Shown one piece after another: positions 9,882 through 19,600 of a DNA stretch of 64,000 bases (the stretch's first letter is position 1; each line of letters begins with the position of its first letter). The notes beneath the pieces were generated by a model. The model was not told where the DNA came from, ran no database searches, and saw nothing but the letters and a program-made list of their open reading frames with translations. The stretch is from contig QPMI01000470.1 in NCBI GenBank assembly GCA_004431415.1, positions 124,001 to 188,000 on the forward strand. Reading direction: 5' to 3'. This stretch comes from Cyanophora paradoxa. Lineage: Eukaryota; Glaucocystophyceae; Cyanophorales; Cyanophoraceae. A program made the position numbers and the translations under genes.

Positions 9882-10736
9882 ATGGGTGAATATAATCGAG
9901 TCCAACTTCCCATATATTCCCTTGGATCCCCAGCAATGCACTTTCGCCAGCATGAAGTGAATGATGAAGTTCGTGGTTTAGAATCCACAGAGAGACCCAA
10001 TTCCAATGGTAACTCCTTTGATAAAAATTCGATTATTCGAGTTAAAGAACTGAGAGCTGATAAGAATTCTGGTGTAGTCAAAACCACTCGACTCCTTGTC
10101 TCAAATGCGAATTTCTTCCAACCTACTAATGGAGGTCCTGATGCTTACAGTGTTGATCTGAAAGCCCTCGATTTCGATAAGAATTCTGCTGCTGTTACTG
10201 TGAGATCAGGAGGAGCATTTATTGGTGGTGGTTGTCGTGTTTCAGGACAACTCTCTTCATCAGTTTCGTATAATGATGTCCCAGATACTCTTGAACAAAA
10301 TGTAGAGAATCCCCAACGAATACGTTTCTATACACCAGTTGCACAGCAACCTTTTCTACATTTCTATGTTGCTTCCTCTGTCACTCTTGAAAATTCGGAA
10401 TTGGTTATTATAACAGGAACTGATCGAGTAAGAAGAAATATTCCGCTTCCCACAGCAATGCTATCTATGTGCAGAGCAAACAACAATCAAACAGGTCATA
10501 ATTACCTATTCTTTGTTCAAGCATCAAACCATTTCGGTCGAGGATATTGTGTTTATAACAATTTGACATTTACCTATGATTTGTTTGTAACTGAGGTTGG
10601 AGTTTACAATACTATGATTATGGGACTGAGGACAGATATAGCAGCTGTTTCGGCACTTCGAGGGGTAAATGTTGCTGATATATTCACAACAGGATTTTAC
10701 ATGGAACCAGATGTGATTGATGACCCAACCCCATAA
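9882..10736 (+). CDS. Virion-type protein C, first of a tandem pair
   Basis: This is a 284-residue frame. Landmarks shared with the next gene are LRADKNSGVVKTTRLLVSNANF, SGGAFIGGGCRVSG and a C-terminal half rich in aromatic beta strands. The GGxxIGxGxRVxG motif resembles short beta repeats of fibre and surface proteins of phages and large DNA viruses (GGL-V-x-x-NL-x-VGG type). No enzyme signature, signal or membrane span is seen. Being downstream of the fibre and duplicated in tandem, the pair may form a surface or spike component. That is inference; no family was recognised with confidence. Confidence 0.65.
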   Translation: MGEYNRVQLPIYSLGSPAMHFRQHEVNDEVRGLESTERPNSNGNSFDKNSIIRVKELRADKNSGVVKTTRLLVSNANFFQPTNGGPDAYSVDLKALDFDKNSAAVTVRSGGAFIGGGCRVSGQLSSSVSYNDVPDTLEQNVENPQRIRFYTPVAQQPFLHFYVASSVTLENSELVIITGTDRVRRNIPLPTAMLSMCRANNNQTGHNYLFFVQASNHFGRGYCVYNNLTFTYDLFVTEVGVYNTMIMGLRTDIAAVSALRGVNVADIFTTGFYMEPDVIDDPTP

Positions 10737-10759
10737 AAGATATATCCCTTTAATGTAAA

Positions 10760-11593
10760 ATGGCTGAGCAACCCCCACTTGAACGAATAATTACACCTCA
10801 GCTTTCATTAGCAGCACCTGCAAATCACGTTTTGCAGCATGCTACCTTTGATGATGTAGAAGGTCTCCAATCGACAGAAGTACAACCTACCATGAATACA
10901 TTCGGTTCCACCCATAAACTGAGATTGCAGGAACTCAGGTGTGATAAAAATAATGGTATAGTTAAGACAACGAAACTCCTTGTCACAAATGCAAACTTTT
11001 CTGCTCATTATGGAGACCCAGATAGCTATGGAGATCCTCTGTCTACTTATTCTTTTGAATCTAGGTCGGGAGCTATTAACTGCAAATCGGGGGGAGCTTA
11101 TATTGGTGATGGTCTTAGGGTTGGTGGGGCTGTTGGAGCGCCTCTATTTGTGAATGATCAACCCAATCCCATTGATCCCAACACAAGAATTCGAACCTAT
11201 GTCCCCAGCATGAATGCCCCATACATTATAAAGATATTCCCAATTGTTGTGAATGAACAAACAGCAGTAGTAGACTCTCTTGTTGAAATTGGTGACCACT
11301 ACAAGGTAGTTGTGGATATCCCACCAGATGTTTATGCTGTATGCCAAGTTGAAGGTGGAACTCCCAACTTTGCAGTTGTGATCACCCCATATGACAATTT
11401 CGGAATTGCTTATCATGGAGTCAATTTCGGTTTGGAAGACTATCAGTTTCTTGTGAGAGCCACCAAGTTTGGTATCTACAAGTGTGTGATGTTTGCAGAG
11501 AGAACCGATTTTATTGCAAAGCAGAATACCTATGCTGAATACTATGGGACAAATCGATATTTCCCCATTTTCGGGCAGGATACTGCTCCATAA
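10760..11593 (+). CDS. Virion-type protein D, second of the tandem pair
   Basis: This 277-residue frame starts 23 bp after the previous stop. It aligns along its length with the 9882-10736 protein: LRCDKNNGIVKTTKLLVTNA, SGGAYIGDGLRVGG, then a diverged beta-rich part ending in FGIYKCVMFAERTDF where the paralogue has VGVYNTMIMGLRTDI. The divergence is large, so the duplication is not recent and both copies have been kept open, which argues for function. It may be a partner of the fibre or an alternative surface protein. Confidence 0.65.
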   Translation: MAEQPPLERIITPQLSLAAPANHVLQHATFDDVEGLQSTEVQPTMNTFGSTHKLRLQELRCDKNNGIVKTTKLLVTNANFSAHYGDPDSYGDPLSTYSFESRSGAINCKSGGAYIGDGLRVGGAVGAPLFVNDQPNPIDPNTRIRTYVPSMNAPYIIKIFPIVVNEQTAVVDSLVEIGDHYKVVVDIPPDVYAVCQVEGGTPNFAVVITPYDNFGIAYHGVNFGLEDYQFLVRATKFGIYKCVMFAERTDFIAKQNTYAEYYGTNRYFPIFGQDTAP

Positions 11594-11615
11594 GAATATT
11601 GGTTATATATAGAGT

Positions 11616-11888
11616 ATGGATAGTAAAACAAAAAAGTTTATTGATGCTGCTATGACAGTCCATGGTAAAGATAAATTCGATTACAGTGAGACACATTACA
11701 TCAAAGCTCAAGAGAAAGTATCTGTTAGATGTTTGCAGTGTAACAAAGTGATCCTTACCTATCCCTTTAATCATGTGAAGGGATCAGGGTGTAGGGAATG
11801 CAACAAAAAGCACTCTCAGGCTTACAGGAAAAGGGCTACTTCATCAATAACAGTGGAATATAGGGATGTTTGCATTAGGTTCGATTAG
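11616..11888 (+). CDS. DUF723-like zinc-ribbon protein
   Basis: This 90-residue protein has the pattern KFIDAAMTVHGKDKFDYSE, then Y-I-K-A-Q-E-K-V, a first Cys pair (CLQC), FNHVKGSGC and a second Cys pair (CREC). This is the layout of the DUF723-type domain found in phages and large DNA viruses, often beside homing endonucleases or as a small DNA-binding unit. The nuclease part is absent here, and the last ~20 residues after the second Cys pair are basic then polar. It may be a relic of a mobile endonuclease or a small zinc-binding regulator. Confidence 0.7.
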   Translation: MDSKTKKFIDAAMTVHGKDKFDYSETHYIKAQEKVSVRCLQCNKVILTYPFNHVKGSGCRECNKKHSQAYRKRATSSITVEYRDVCIRFD

Positions 11889-11917
11889 GTTTAATTAATT
11901 TTTCTAAGGTATTCTTA

Positions 11918-12316
11918 ATGGAGACTCAATACAGAGGCTTTCATGTTATGCTTGATTACAAGGCTAAATCAGCTATTGCAACAGGAAATGAGCATGTGAG
12001 CTTCCTAGGTAATTGGATTATGGGAACCCTTGAACAAGCAGTATTAAGACAAGGTATTAGGATTGTTCATAAACACTGTGAAATATTTGATGGCAAAGTA
12101 TCACCTCCTGGTTTTGCATTGGTTCTGCTATTAGATGAAAGCCATTGCACAGCTCATTGTTATTCCAATGAAGGCATGTTAGCAATTGATATATTCAGTT
12201 GTGGTAAAGAAGCTCAGCATAAAACACAAGCAGTTGCAGATGAGATCGATAAAACAATGAATTTCCTCACATTTGAGAAGACTGAGAGACATAAACATGA
12301 TAGATTCCCGTTTTGA
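11918..12316 (+). CDS. speD: S-adenosylmethionine decarboxylase, small prokaryotic type
   Basis: The 132-residue protein fits the small (class 1) S-adenosylmethionine decarboxylase, a pyruvoyl enzyme that makes decarboxylated AdoMet, the aminopropyl donor for spermidine. The self-cleavage site LDESH gives Ser75 as the future pyruvoyl group. His80 and Cys95 lie at +5 and +20 from it, the same spacing as Ser63, His68 and Cys83 of the Thermotoga maritima enzyme, and IDIFSCG matches the family's DxFTCG. Length is close to that of bacterial enzymes and far from the ~330-residue eukaryotic ones, so a host cDNA is an unlikely source. It is the last substantial gene of the element. It could raise polyamine levels for DNA packing or alter host growth. 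No aminopropyltransferase or ornithine decarboxylase is visible in the window. Confidence 0.9.
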   Translation: METQYRGFHVMLDYKAKSAIATGNEHVSFLGNWIMGTLEQAVLRQGIRIVHKHCEIFDGKVSPPGFALVLLLDESHCTAHCYSNEGMLAIDIFSCGKEAQHKTQAVADEIDKTMNFLTFEKTERHKHDRFPF

Positions 12317-12328
12317 TGAGTTTCTATA

Positions 12329-12466
12329 ATGAGTTTTGAAAGGATTCCTTTGTTTTATAACAATAACATTGATCAGCTATTATTACAACAGGATATAATA
12401 TATCCTTTACCTACAATAGCTTTTTACAATGATTATTTTCCGGATTCCGGTCATTCTTTACGATAG
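12329..12466 (+). CDS. Possible 45-residue protein
   Basis: A short ATG frame begins 13 bp after the decarboxylase stop and encodes a protein rich in Asn, Asp, Tyr and Leu. The spacing fits the tight gene packing of the element, but the frame is short and has no recognisable motif. It could equally be chance in AT-rich DNA. Confidence 0.3.
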   Translation: MSFERIPLFYNNNIDQLLLQQDIIYPLPTIAFYNDYFPDSGHSLR

Positions 12467-12789
12467 AAATTCTACTGTATGATGTAGCCGAAATATGAAT
12501 GCACCCTACATTAAGCAATGTCAAACTCAGCATCTCCCCTAGATTCCCCCTATTATATAATATTTATATTAAAGTGGACTCAAGGTTGACTCATATTAAT
12601 CGTAAAAGTAGTAATAGTATATGGAATTTGTTACGAATTCAATGCAAGGGTTGACTAAGTGGGTTGAGTTGACTCAAATTTCACAGGAAATAACAATGAA
12701 TCAGAGTTTAAAATGCATTTTTTGAATCAACTACACCAACTAACACTGAGATTTTCACAAAATATGAGGTCCTTACTGAATATGGTATG

Positions 12790-12880
12790 TGTCACAGGTG
12801 TCACAGGTCTATCCCAAAGTTTTCTATAGCATAAAAATGAACTCTCAAAAGTTTGGGATGGACCTGTGACACCTGTGACA
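12790..12880. repeat. Long stem-loop, copy 1
   Basis: Arms 12790-12823 and 12847-12880 are 34 nt long and complementary with two mismatches, around a 23-nt loop. Each arm contains two units of the word GTCACAGGT. The loop is AT-rich. Transcribed, it would form a very stable hairpin; as DNA it could be a cruciform or a protein-binding site. Confidence 0.85.
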
Positions 12881-12987
12881 CTCGATTATTTCATTTGTTT
12901 ATTCAAGTAGAATTACATAGATAAAATTCTTACTTATTGTTACTGAGTTTTTCAATATAAAAGAGGCTCTTACCATAAATGGTGTTG

Positions 12988-13090
12988 TTCACAGGTGTCA
13001 CAGGTCTATCCCAAAGTTTTCATATATATAAAAATCAACTCTCAAAAGTTTGGGATTGACCTGTGACACCTGTGACACCTGTGACACCCA
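12988..13090. repeat. Long stem-loop, copy 2
   Basis: Arms 12988-13020 and 13044-13077 repeat those of copy 1 almost exactly, while the loop differs. One extra CCTGTGACA unit follows the right arm. The conserved arms and variable loop suggest selection for pairing or for the repeated GTCACAGGT word. Confidence 0.85.
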
Positions 13091-13328
13091 AATTCCTAAG
13101 GGTCCCCCCTTAGACTTATAAAAACATGATAAAAACATATCAATTTCATGTATAATTACGATTGAATTCAATAAGAGATCGATTTGTTTTATTTAACAAA
13201 TGAATCTTTTATGGATCTTAATCGAGTTTAGCGATATGTTTCCGATTAAATGAATTAAATTTAATTACATTTAATCGAGAAAGTACATGAATATAATATC
13301 GATTAAATCAATTAACTTTTAGACCAAT

Positions 13329-13614
13329 CACACATAGTAAAATGCGGAGTTTTAACCAGAGGCAAGATCTAATTGAGATTCAGTTATATTATTCGGAAAT
13401 ATACACAGATTATCGATTAACTCAGTAAGACTAATCGGAAAATAAGAGAAATTTACGATAAAATATCGAAAAGAATACAAAATAATCGAAATAAATGAAT
13501 ATTCGATAAGATATACACAGATTATCGATTGATTGAAATAGAATATACGAGATATATCAACAAAATCAATTAAGATTAAGCCGAGGGTTAAAACTCCGCA
13601 TTTTACTATGTGTG
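13329..13614. repeat. Terminal 286-bp segment bounded by a perfect 29-bp inverted repeat
   Basis: Bases 13329-13357 and 13586-13614 are exact reverse complements. The outer copy ends at the base where the composition changes from AT-rich to GC-rich, so it probably marks the physical end of the element. The inner copy is an inverted duplicate of that end. Between them a 20-base word starting ATATACACAG occurs twice in direct orientation (about 13401 and 13513). No flanking target duplication can be tested because the other end is outside the window, and none is seen around the 286-bp unit itself. Confidence 0.85.
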
Positions 13615-16600
13615 CCCGGCGCCCGATCCTCGCGCTCGCGACCAGTCGCGTCAGTCCGGCGCCGACCGTCCTGCTTCGCAGGAAGCCTCGTCATCCTCCG
13701 CCAAGCTCAAGGCGCCGGCGTGCTTCCGGGTGGTCTCGCCCCGCGCTCGTGCTTCCGCATTCGGAACGGATGCCGAGACGGTACCGGCCTCTGGATCTGG
13801 TGGCGGGCGACAGAATCCCACCGGAAAGGATGCGGACGCGGAATCCGCCGATCGCGACGATGCGATCGCGAACGCGAGCGGTGCCCTCTCGCGGGAGGAG
13901 GCGGCGGGCCGGCTGGCGGCTGCCGCCGCGTCGGGCGAGAGCCTCGTGTACGGGCGGCGCGAGGCGAAGGCGCAGCTCGTGGAGCTGCTCGCGGCCGCCC
14001 GCTGCGGCGAGTACCTTCAGGGCGGCGCCGCGAGCGGGCACACGCTCCTGGTCGAGGGCGGACGGGGCTCGGGGAAGAGCACGTTCGGTGAGCGGGCGCC
14101 CGATCGCGAGTTTGAATTTCCTGAATTTCGAGCATCGCCCACCGCAGTGGCGGAGGCGGAGCGGCTGTGCGAGGTCATCGACCTCCCGTTCCTGAGCCTG
14201 CAGCCCGACCCCAAGGAGGTACTCTCGCTGTCAATGTCCCTTGCAGCCGACGCCGGCGCTGACGTCGACGTCATTGTCGGTTTCATTCCGCTTATACGAA
14301 CTTCTATTTGATTTTAATATTTAATTCACAAAGATTCTTATAAGACTTTTTCATTATTGGTATATGACCTAAGGATGGCAGATGCACCCGTACGAGGCCG
14401 TGCGGCTGCTGCTGCGGGGGCTCATGCTGCCCGAGGGCGGAGCCGGCTGCACTCGAGCGCCACCGAGCTCGAGGCGGCTGCGGTGAACGCCGGCGCCGGC
14501 GCGGGCCACTCGCGCACGCAAAGCGTCTCCGAGATCGCTGCGGAAGCCATGGCCAACGCCGACCGACGACGACGGGCGTCGACGTCGGCGGGAATTTCCA
14601 TGGAAGCATGGCTCCAGTCCGCGGGGAGGCGTCGGTCCCGCCCTCGCCGCAGGGTTCGAATTCCGCTGTCGCCGGCCCCGGCGGCGCCGGCGGCGCCGGC
14701 CCCGGCCTTGGCAGCCCGCGGGCTTCGACCGGCTCGGAAACGCGCGCAGTGCGGATCCTCGGACGCAGTCCGAGCTCGGTGGGGAGCCCCAAGAGTCAGG
14801 GCCAGCAGCGCGGCACCGGCAGCCCCCGTACCTCGACGGAAATTCGGCTGTTTCCAGGGCGCAGCGCTAGCCCGGGCCGGGGTAGCCCGCGGCACGGGCT
14901 CGAGGCCCGCGGGGGCTTCTTCTTGAGCTCTTTGTCTCCAGCTGCCATGGCCGGCCGCGGCCTGCCCGGCGGCGATCGCGACCTGCGGCCCGTCGAGTTT
15001 GACACGGAGGACCAGTTGGGCGATTTCGAGCGCGAATGCGGCCCTTCCTCGCAATCCGACGGCAGGGGCATCGAATCGTGGCTGGAGCCGCCCTCGTGCC
15101 GCTCGGCGTCGGCGGAGTCGCCCGCAGGCAGCTCGCCCCGGCCGGCCGCGGGCCAGCCCAGAGCCGCCGCGGGCCCGGGCCCCGCCTCTCGTCCTTCGGC
15201 GACGGCAAGCTATTTATAGACGCCCTCGAGTTTCTGAAGCGCGTGGACATGCCCCTCGCCACCGGACGAAACGCTCAGGCCCGCGAAAGTTTACTTGCGA
15301 AATCCGCAATCGCCTTCGTTTTTGCGCTAATTAATTTCGCAGGTGATCGTTCGGCTCCTGCGCGACGGCATTTTCTTCCCTTCCACAACGTCTGCGGAGG
15401 GCTCGAGCTCGCACTTCCCCCCTGGCCCCGGCTCGAATGCTTCCTCGTCGGCCGCCCGGCGCCGCCGCTCCCTAGCCGCCTACAGCGGCACCGGCGTACC
15501 CTCCCCGGCCGGCAGCGAGAGGCGCGCCTTGGGCGACGCTCGCGCCGCCACCGCTGCGGGCCTCGTCGACTTCCAAATGGCCGACTCCTCGGAGGGGCAC
15601 CGCGTTTTCTCGTTCCTCTGCCGCCTTCTCGAGGTGCTCACCTGAGCCTTGATCTTGAGCCCGCGCCCGCCGGTGCCTTGGAGTGAGCGGGGTGGTGCGC
15701 AGGGGTTGGCGCGGAGCTCCGGAGCGCTCGTCATCGTGGACGGTTAGCCCTGCGCTACGCGCGACGTCGATCGCGACGCCCTGCGCCCGGCACTTTAAAA
15801 TTTGGCTCATCCGGAGCCCTCCCTCGCGGTCGGCCGCAGATTTCTGCGACCTCGACGCCGCCTCGCAGAAGTGCCTCGCCTTCGTCGCCCAGACCGGGTC
15901 CGTTGCCGCGAGCTCGAAGCTTTCATTTCCTTCGAGGCAGCCTTCGCTGAGCGCGGGCAGGCGGGTGTGCGTGCTGGCGACGTCGCGGAAGGTTCCGGCG
16001 AGCACCGTCTCCGTCGAGTTCAACATGCTGCGGCAGAGCCGCCAGACGCGCCGCGTCGAGCTCGCCCCCTGGTCCTCCCTCGGTGAGACTGAGCGGTTTC
16101 GAACCGCCTCCAGCTCCGCGCAGATTCCAACCTTTCCGACCCGGTCCGACCCGGCCCGACCCGCCCGCGCCGCAGACGACGTGGCGGGCTTCGTGAGCTT
16201 CGTGCTGCGGATCGAGAAGGAGAACCTCTCGCCCGTGCTGGCCAGGGCCCTCGCGGAGCGCACGGGCGGGGCGCCGCGCCCGCTCCGCGAGCTCGTCCTT
16301 TTCCTCGTCAAGACGGGCTTCATCGAGCTCGACAACGGCCGGGCACTCGCCTCGGCCGCCCTGCTGAGAACCGCCGCAACGGGCACGGACGCGGAACCGA
16401 ATTCAAGTCGGCCTTCCTCGAGGAGTCACGATCAAACGCGACGCCACTCCGCCATCGTCTTCGAATTTCCATCGATTTCCACGCCGTCATCTCTGTCGTC
16501 GATGTCGGCCGCGGCCGACGGGCCCGGATCCGGATCCGGAAGCGCTATCGCTAGCTACAGCGGCGCCGCCGGCATCGGAGCGCTGATCCTTCCGCTGGCG

Positions 16601-19600
16601 CCGCTGCCACCAGCGCTGAAGCCCGCCTCGGTCTCGTTCGGAGTGGGGTCGATCTTCCCTTCAAATTCAAAGGAGGCCGCGGCCACGGCGCACGCTCAGG
16701 GCGCCGGCGCCGGCGCCAGGCGCCGCTCGAGCCTGCGCGCGCTCTCGATCTCGGACAATGGCGCCGGTGCTGTCGCCAGCGACCTGTCCGGGCTCTCCAT
16801 TGACTTGAGGGCCTTGCCCCTGCCCGACAGGTGCTTCAAGATACCGAAAGCTTAAGTTCTCTAGAACTCCCCACATTAGATTCGACCCTGAAGCTTGAGC
16901 TAAGCTAATCTAAGCTAAACTAAGCTAAACTAAACTAAGCTAAGCTAAGCTAAGCTAAACTGAAGCTAAGCTAAGCTAAGCTAAACTAAGCTAACTTAGT
17001 AGAAGCTAAGCTAAGCTAAACTAAGCTAAACTAAGCTAAGCTAAGCTAAACTAAGCTAATCTAAGCTTAAGCTAAGCTATGCTTAAGCTGAGCGAGCCCC
17101 GCCGGCAGCCTCCTGCCGGCGTCGATCCTCTCCGAGCTGGACCGGATCCCGACCGTCGCCGCCGACGCCCTCAAGCTCGCCTCCGTCCTCGTCCGTCGAC
17201 GTTGACGCGCCCCCTTCCGATCCGTTGACGATGTGGCACTGATCCAAGGCGGCATGCGCATGCGCAGGGGCCGCGCTTCGAGTCCGGCCTCGCGCAGTAC
17301 GCCCTAAACGGCGCCGTCGACTGGGGCACCATCGCCGACTGCCTCAAGGTACTCCCTTCCAGTTTTAGTTATTTGGTATGCTGATTTACATAACAAAACA
17401 GGTGCTGGAACGGCACGGGGTGCTGGCCTGCGTGCAGATGCCCGATGGACTCTTTGAATACGGTGCGAAACTTGAAACATCGGAGCTCGAGCCGCAGAAT
17501 CGGTTAACAAAACTCGATGCTGACCGTTTTCGCACAACAGTGTTCACTGAGCCAGCCCATGGTTCGCGACTTGCCATCATGCTATCGATTATAATTAGCA
17601 GGCCTAGGCTCCAGCACGTGCAATCATCTCTTTGCGATGGCTGACACCGCGCGCCATGACCCCCAGCCCTTATGTCTAATACACACGCATCTATAACACA
17701 CGCATATTATTGTATTACTTGCTCCGGCCCTTATTTCGCTTCGCTTTTCGCAGTGGAGGTGCTGCGGAAGACGGCGGGCCCCTCCGAGGCGGCCCTCGTC
17801 GCGTGGCGAGCGGCCGAGTACCTCTGCCGCACCTCTGAGCACCGCGGCAAGGCCGATGCCGCGCAGGTCCGCGAGATAATATAGATATCGATCTAGTCCG
17901 GGCTGGCCATGGCCTCTATGGAATTAGCTAAGTGCTGAGCAGGTCGCGGGGTACTACGCCGCGGCGGGGGCTGCTTCGTTCGCGGAGCCGTACTGGGAGA
18001 TTGCGGCTGAGGCGGCGATCGAGTCCGGCCGCCCCGCCGAGGCCCTCGCGACGCTCCCCGCGGAGCGTGCTCCGCCCGCGGCCGCCGTGTCATTGCGGTC
18101 CCGTGGCGGAAAGTTCTTGGCGCAAAGCGCGGCGGGCGCGGCGGGCGCGGCGGGCGCGGCGGGCGCGGGGGCGCGGGGGCGGCGAGGCGCTGTGCGGGGC
18201 GCGGCGTCTCGAGCTCCGATCGCGCGCCCTCTTTGCCCTCGGACGCCTGGACGAAGCCCTCGAGGCGTGTACCCACCCACCCACCCACCCGTCCCAGCCC
18301 TTCCATCGCCAGCCTCCTGACGCCCCACGCCAGGCCGTCCAGGCGTGCTTTTTGCAGCTGGGGGTCAAACTGCAGGGCAGGCGGCCCCTTGCACTCCCCG
18401 TCCTCCTTGCCGCCCTCTCCTCCTCCCGGCCTCCGGCGCCCGACCCCAGATTGTGCGTCATTCCTGCGCAGTGTTACGCCAGACCTGATGTTTTGCGGGC
18501 TGGGCAGGGGCGCGCTCAACGCGGGCGCGCGGCGCATTCCCAACTCTCTGCAGGCGGCGCTGCAGCGGGCGACGGAGGCGCCGCCCGAGCAGCGCCGCGC
18601 TGACATCCTCGTCGCCGCTCTGGGTAACTTAGTAATTACAGATTCGAATAAAACAAGCTGCGGCCGATCCTAATCTTCGGTTTGCAGGAACCTACGTGTC
18701 CATCCTCGCCCACTGCGGCGACGCCGCCTCTGCCGCCGAGTCTGGTCTGCCCGCTCTGTTTCCGCCGCTTTCCGTCGAGTGAGTGAGCGGCCGGGCAGCG
18801 CTGGCGATGGTGCGGCTGGCGCGGCGGTGGAGCCCCGACGCGGTCCGCGCGGACGCCCTCGCCACCGCCGCCTCCGCCTTCTCCGTGCGCCCCGCGCGTC
18901 GACTCCTGTCCCTGAGCCTACGCCCTGTTATCTTTGTCGCCGACGGGGCGGGGCGGCAGCGGGCGCGGTTCGGGCGGCGGGCGACGGAGGCGCTCCTCGC
19001 GGGGGCGTCCCGCGCGGCAGCCGCCCTGCCCGCCGGCGAGCTCCCGGGGCCCCTTTCCGTGGCGCAGGTCCCCGCGCTCTCCCGCCCTGTTCTGAACCGT
19101 TCTTAAAGCTCTAGCTTCGCGCTGTAAATTTACTTCGCGCTCAGGTGACGTCGGCGGCGCTGGGCGGCGCGTTCGGCGCGGTCGACGCCTCCGCGCGGTC
19201 CCTCGCATCGCGGGTGCGCCCGATCTAAGCTCGCCGCGCTCGCTCACTTCTGACCGCCTTCTCTTCTTTCTCACGATCGCTTTCGAGCAGCTGCGGGCGG
19301 TGGGCAAGGACTCCGACGCGGGCGAGGTGGCGCTGGCGCACGCGCTGTCGCACCTCCTCCGGGGCCAGACCGGCCCCGCCCGCGCCCTCTACACGTCCCT
19401 CGTGTGCTCGACCCGCCCCCAGGCTTAAACCCCTCCAACCGCACGTTGCGAGCTCACCGGCCCTTCCATGTGCGCAGGAAGCGCACTCCGTCGCATCCCA
19501 ACACCCCCTACACCTGTCCGCACCCTTCGGATTCGATCGCGCGCAATCCCGTGCGGCTGACTGTGCGGCCGGCAGCTTCTGGGCGCGCCTCGGCCGCGCG

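Larger units (their letters stand above)
12467..13328. other. Non-coding end region of the element
   Basis: No convincing gene is seen. The stretch is AT-rich and holds two copies of a long stem-loop (12790-12880 and 12988-13077), followed by unstructured AT-rich DNA with repeated ATCGATTAA-like words. Such a non-coding end is usual near the termini of polinton-like viruses. Confidence 0.6.
1..13614. mobile_element. Integrated virus / polinton-like element, right-hand part
   Basis: This block is AT-rich, has no introns and is packed with open frames on both strands separated by 3-50 bp, unlike the GC-rich intron-bearing DNA that follows. Its genes are of viral type: capsid, fibre with S74 chaperone, paired virion-like proteins, patatin, DUF723-like protein and a SpeD-type decarboxylase. 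The change in composition is abrupt at 13614/13615 and coincides with the outer end of a 29-bp inverted repeat. Inference: this is the right end of an endogenous polinton-like virus or of a larger nucleocytoplasmic virus insertion. The left end, packaging ATPase, polymerase and integrase would lie before the window, so the class cannot be fixed here. An assembly chimera at 13614 is the main alternative. Confidence 0.8.

Noticed and set aside
12790-13090. CRISPR-like array of repeats
   Set aside because: Only two units, each an inverted repeat with its own loop, and no series of regular spacers or cas genes; the DNA is from a eukaryotic virus element.
13329-13614. Independent MITE with target-site duplication
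   Set aside because: The bases flanking the two arms differ (AAT against CCC) and show no direct repeat; a terminus of the larger element explains the position better.
16895-17090. Internal telomere-like repeat
   Set aside because: The CTAAG/CTAAA units do not match known telomere repeats such as TTAGGG or TTTAGGG on either strand.
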